From positions 1 through 34,379 of the forward strand of contig CANFHF010000019.1 in NCBI GenBank assembly GCA_947446635.1: a DNA stretch of 34,379 nucleotides, in the 5' to 3' direction. Shown here piece by piece: positions 32,792-34,379 of the stretch. Under the pieces are notes generated by a model. That model saw nothing but the letters and a program-made list of their open reading frames with translations, ran no database searches and was not told the DNA's origin. Within the stretch, counting starts at the first letter, position 1. Every line of letters begins with the position of its first letter. The DNA is from Flavobacteriaceae bacterium (lineage in GTDB: Bacteria; Bacteroidota; Bacteroidia; Flavobacteriales; Flavobacteriaceae). The translations under genes and the position numbers were made by a program.

Positions 32792-33154
32792 ATGAAAAAA
32801 GCAGCAATTATCGTTTTAGCAATTAGTCTATTTTCTTGTAATACTCAAAAAGGAGTTAAAGCAGATTATATAATAAATAAAAATCAGACTTTTGAAGTTA
32901 CTTTAAAATCAAATCCAACAACAGGATATAAGTGGAAATGGATAAAAGAGTATCCTTCTAAAATAATTGATTCTGTAAGTTCAACTTATTTACAAGATAA
33001 AGCGGAACCATATATGGTTGGAGTTGGAGGAAATGAAATTTGGAAGTTCAAAGGAAAAGAAACTGGAGTTGAAACTTTAGTTTTTGAATACTGCCGTTCT
33101 TGGGAGAAAAACTCAACAGTGGAAGTAAAAAAGTTAGTTATAAAAGTAAAATAA
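32792..33154 (+). CDS. Chagasin-like (I42) protease-inhibitor lipoprotein
   Basis: This 120-residue protein has a lipoprotein signal peptide (MKKAAIIVLAISLFSC; the lipobox LFSC puts the lipidated Cys at residue 16). The mature part has the three loops of chagasin/I42 cysteine-protease inhibitors: NPTTGYKW, GVGGNEIWKF and YCRSWEK (in place of RPW). Such proteins block papain-like proteases, so it may act in the periplasm or outer membrane. It starts 11 bases after hemF and lies 64 bases before hemB, and is probably transcribed with them, though no link to haem synthesis is known. The target protease is unidentified. Confidence 0.88.
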   Translation: MKKAAIIVLAISLFSCNTQKGVKADYIINKNQTFEVTLKSNPTTGYKWKWIKEYPSKIIDSVSSTYLQDKAEPYMVGVGGNEIWKFKGKETGVETLVFEYCRSWEKNSTVEVKKLVIKVK

Positions 33155-33182
33155 ATGAATAATGGATTTTAGAAACCTTCAT

Positions 33183-33208
33183 AAATCTAAAATCTTTAAT
33201 CTAAAATC
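33183..33208. repeat. AATCTAAAATC-type intergenic repeat, two copies
   Basis: AAATCTAAAATC (33183-33194) and TAATCTAAAATC (33197-33208) lie in the gap before hemB, as the related copies do before the desaturase at 21109-21134. Confidence 0.6.
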
Positions 33209-33218
33209 ATAAATTAAT

Positions 33219-34229
33219 ATGTTCCCATTACAAAGAGGCCGAAGATTACGCGTGAACGAAAGTATTCGTTCATTAGTTCGCGAAACCACATTAAGTCCAT
33301 CCGATTTTATGTTTCCAATGTTTATTGCCGAAGGAGAAAACGTAAAAATAGAAATTCCATCTATGCCAGGAATTTTTCGTCGTTCTATAGATTTAACCGT
33401 GGAGGAAGTTAAGGAACTTTTCGCTTTAGGAATTCACGCCGTAAATATTTATGTGAAAGTGGACGAATCGCTAAAAGACAATACCGGAAAAGAAGCTTGG
33501 AACCCCAACGGATTGATGCAACGCGCCATCAAAGCCATCAAAGCCGCTTGTCCAGAAATGATTGTTATGCCTGATGTGGCTTTGGATCCCTATTCTATTT
33601 TTGGTCACGATGGGATTATTGCGAATGGCGATGTAGAAAATGATGCTACCAACGAAGCTTTGGTAAAAATGGCCGTTTCTCACGCCCAAGCGGGTGCCGA
33701 TTTTGTAGCGCCAAGCGATATGATGGACGGTCGTGTCTTGCGTTTGCGCCAAGGATTAGACGCTGCAGGATTTCAAAATGTGGGTATTATGAGTTATTCG
33801 GCTAAATATGCCTCGGCATTTTACGGTCCTTTCCGCGATGCTTTAGACAGCGCACCAAAAGACACTATGACTCACACTGAGCCTGTCGAAGTGCCGAAAG
33901 ACAAAAAAACATACCAAATGGATTATGCCAATCGCATCGAAGCCATCAAAGAAGCTTTAATGGATGTTGAAGAAGGTGCCGATATGGTGATGGTAAAACC
34001 CGGAATTGCCTATTTAGACATTGTTCGCGAAGTCAAAAACGCGGTGAATGTTCCCGTAACGGTTTTCCAAGTTTCTGGCGAATATGCTATGATAAAGGCG
34101 GCTGCCGAAAGAGGTTGGCTCGATCACGACCAGATTATGATGGAACAATTAATGTGTATCAAAAGAGCAGGAGCCAGTTTAATTTCGACTTATTTTGCTA
34201 AGGAAGCAGCTATTATATTGAATAAATAA
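33219..34229 (+). CDS. hemB: Porphobilinogen synthase with extended lid
   Basis: HemB condenses two 5-aminolevulinate molecules to porphobilinogen. The 336-residue protein has the Schiff-base lysines K196 (SYSAKYAS) and K260 (MVMVKPG), DFVAPSDMMDGRV, and the lid segment FYGPFRDA. The metal-site segment PDVALDPYSIFGHDG has Asp at the usual Cys positions, so it is the Mg-type, not the Zn-type. Residues 219-225 (HTEPVEV) are encoded by DNA almost identical to one arm of the REP-like hairpin at 34309-34368. They lengthen the lid between R206 and the KK pair near 229-230. The reading frame is intact. It is the last haem gene in the window. Confidence 0.97.
   Translation: MFPLQRGRRLRVNESIRSLVRETTLSPSDFMFPMFIAEGENVKIEIPSMPGIFRRSIDLTVEEVKELFALGIHAVNIYVKVDESLKDNTGKEAWNPNGLMQRAIKAIKAACPEMIVMPDVALDPYSIFGHDGIIANGDVENDATNEALVKMAVSHAQAGADFVAPSDMMDGRVLRLRQGLDAAGFQNVGIMSYSAKYASAFYGPFRDALDSAPKDTMTHTEPVEVPKDKKTYQMDYANRIEAIKEALMDVEEGADMVMVKPGIAYLDIVREVKNAVNVPVTVFQVSGEYAMIKAAAERGWLDHDQIMMEQLMCIKRAGASLISTYFAKEAAIILNK
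33872..33893 (+). repeat. Half REP-like arm within the hemB coding sequence
   Basis: This 22-base segment, containing CACACTGAGCCTGTCGAAG, matches the reverse complement of the right arm at 34309-34368 (plus flank) at 21 of 22 positions (C for T in CTGAGC-C/T-TG). The second arm is absent. It is read in frame as THTEPVEV. Confidence 0.85.
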
Positions 34230-34308
34230 CAACCCGTTGGGTGTAATTAATAAATTGTGTCAAGTAATTAACTTTCAAAGTTAAAATTAAACCCAATTAG
34301 AAATTAAA

Positions 34309-34368
34309 TGTCAGTCTGAGCTTGTCGAAGACAAAAAAAAGAGACACTTCGACAAGCTCAGTGTGACA
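34309..34368. repeat. REP-like hairpin, CTGAGCTTGTCGAAG family
   Basis: Arms 34309-34330 and 34347-34368 pair over 20 of 22 positions around a 16-base A-rich loop; the core is CTGAGCTTGTCGAAG. It lies about 80 bases after the hemB stop. Similar palindromes are common between genes in Bacteroidetes (general knowledge), and this one may also act as an RNA hairpin after hemB. Confidence 0.85.
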
Positions 34369-34379
34369 AATTCCAATAA

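Overview
The window looks like the chromosome of a Flavobacterium-type member of the Bacteroidetes. The evidence is AT-rich DNA, a type IX secretion sorting domain on the first protein, an HU-fold/SPOR membrane protein, and repeated matches to the Bacteroidetes -7 promoter box TAnnTTTG. I identified 33 protein genes. I saw no rRNA, tRNA, CRISPR array or prophage. No gene-free stretch exceeds about 300 bases; the longest (12169-12449) holds only a candidate pgk promoter.

Layout: (1) 1-2309, the 3' part of a large modular cell-surface protein ending in a strong terminator. (2) 2513-12168, housekeeping genes: a Pif1-like helicase, an HU/SPOR membrane protein, dprA, trpS, a plsC-type acyltransferase, recA, an acyl-CoA thioesterase, a DoxX-like membrane protein and the DNA polymerase III delta' subunit. 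(3) 12450-19353, pgk, a LysM lytic transglycosylase, an ElaA-like acetyltransferase, then on the minus strand rnpA, an S41 protease and a tandem-OmpA-domain protein. (4) 19478-23372, a lipid module of two tandem plsC paralogues and an acyl-ACP desaturase, then an HD phosphohydrolase and a small unidentified protein. (5) 23407-34229, an enoyl-CoA hydratase and a haem-biosynthesis region. In that region hemH and hemJ lie on the minus strand behind an AraC-type regulator, and hemA-hemC-hemD-hemE-hemF-hemB run divergently on the plus strand. Together they cover glutamyl-tRNA to haem except hemL. The final steps use the oxygen-dependent HemF and the membrane protein HemJ.

The most unusual part is the plus-strand haem run. 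Between hemE and hemF sits a REP-associated tyrosine transposase (RAYT) gene bracketed by two pairs of REP-like palindromes, which looks like a complete REPtron. A chagasin-like (I42) protease-inhibitor lipoprotein lies between hemF and hemB. hemB carries, in frame, one arm of a second palindromic repeat family whose full hairpin lies 416 bases downstream of that site. The in-frame arm lengthens the loop corresponding to the HemB active-site lid. Other points of note are two genes whose promoter boxes lie only 5 bases before the start codon (possible leaderless mRNAs), an HU-membrane-SPOR protein that may link DNA to peptidoglycan, and a delta' subunit with a degenerate P-loop.
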